Of a stretch of DNA of 52,946 nt, positions 52,782-52,946 are shown in pieces. The notes beneath the pieces were generated by a model. That model did not search any database. It was not told the DNA's origin and saw only the letters and a list, made by a program, of their open reading frames with translations. Numbering within the stretch: position 1 is the first letter of the stretch; the number at the start of each line of letters is the position of its first letter. A program made the translations under genes and the position numbers. This stretch comes from Ignavibacteria bacterium RIFOXYC2_FULL_35_21 (GTDB taxonomy: Bacteria; Bacteroidota; Ignavibacteria; Kapaibacteriales; UBA2268): positions 1-52,946 of the forward strand of contig MHAY01000058.1 of NCBI GenBank assembly GCA_001804705.1, read 5' to 3'.

Positions 52782-52946
52782 TATTGGACTTTTCCACATG
52801 TTGAAACATGGGATTTTTCATACTAATGCCACAATTCAGTGTGAGGGATTAGTTAAACCCAGATTATTCAATAGAAATTGATATGGTATAATTTAATGTC
52901 ATGCTGAGCGAAGTCGAAGCATCTTTCCCCCTTTTTCAAAGGGGGA
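52782..52946. other. Intergenic tail with hairpin and FCB-type repeat
   Basis: CATGTT/AACATG (near 52799-52812) followed by GGGATTTTT may be a weak terminator for the OmpA-family gene. TGTCATGCTGAGCGAAGTCGAAG (52898-52923) is an FCB-type repeat half-copy, and TCCCCC/GGGGGA (52926-52946) is a C-rich hairpin running to the window edge. No gene seen. Confidence 0.5.

Overview
The window looks like a chromosomal segment of a free-living Gram-negative bacterium of the Bacteroidota/Chlorobi/Ignavibacteria/Kapabacteria (FCB) assemblage. The evidence is four secreted proteins with type IX secretion (T9SS) C-terminal sorting domains, small outer-membrane-barrel-like proteins, an OmpA-type envelope protein, LpxH and Lgt, moderately low GC, weak Shine-Dalgarno use, and intergenic repeats of the kind common in these genomes. 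I cannot fix genus or species from sequence alone, and I see no tRNA, rRNA or CRISPR array.

Layout. 1-74: 3' end of a group II intron (domains V and VI). 93-3927: housekeeping genes (AIM24-family protein, PfkA, NAD kinase, Lgt). 3968-9705: AT-rich defence segment with an XRE/ImmA-type metallopeptidase, an overlapping DUF4411 PIN-like protein (toxin-antitoxin type pair) and a single-chain type IIG restriction-modification enzyme. 9711-16461: CorA, a DHA2-type MFS exporter, an SDR, a YgiT-type zinc finger, LpxH, a PqiC-like lipoprotein and CoaX. 16502-18932: tandem array of four small secreted barrel-like paralogues separated by three copies of a Cys-rich 36-residue 'tail' in another frame. 19085-22253: GT2, PPK2, a BRO-N protein and a DUF2007 protein. 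22323-33606: T9SS cargo proteins, a HicBA remnant with a frameshifted hicA, and a C69 dipeptidase. 33818-35966: CIRCE-controlled groESL with terminator. 36409-39827: accessory genes (tandem DUF5618 pair, membrane pentapeptide-repeat protein, orphan HicB, HigB/RelE-type TA pair). 40045-50571: surface-polysaccharide cluster. 50694-52781: large OmpA-family protein.

The polysaccharide cluster has a coherent chemical theme. A WbpB/WlbA-like dehydrogenase, WbpD/WlbB-like N-acetyltransferase and WbpE/WlbC-like aminotransferase would build a 2,3-diacetamido uronic acid nucleotide sugar. An N-acetyl-sugar amidotransferase (WbpG/PseA-like) with a non-histidine HisF homologue would convert an acetamido group to an acetamidino group. 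The HisH2 glutaminase, the UDP-GlcNAc 6-dehydrogenase and the epimerase are not in the window.

The most unusual structures are: the barrel/tail array, whose three tails differ mostly at synonymous positions and each stop 11-12 nt before the next barrel; a 58-bp perfect direct repeat flanking a TA cassette at the 5' end of the hisF2-like gene; three copies of a ~130-bp multi-hairpin element, one supplying a gene's stop codon; and at least eight copies of a short intergenic hairpin with compensatory stem changes.
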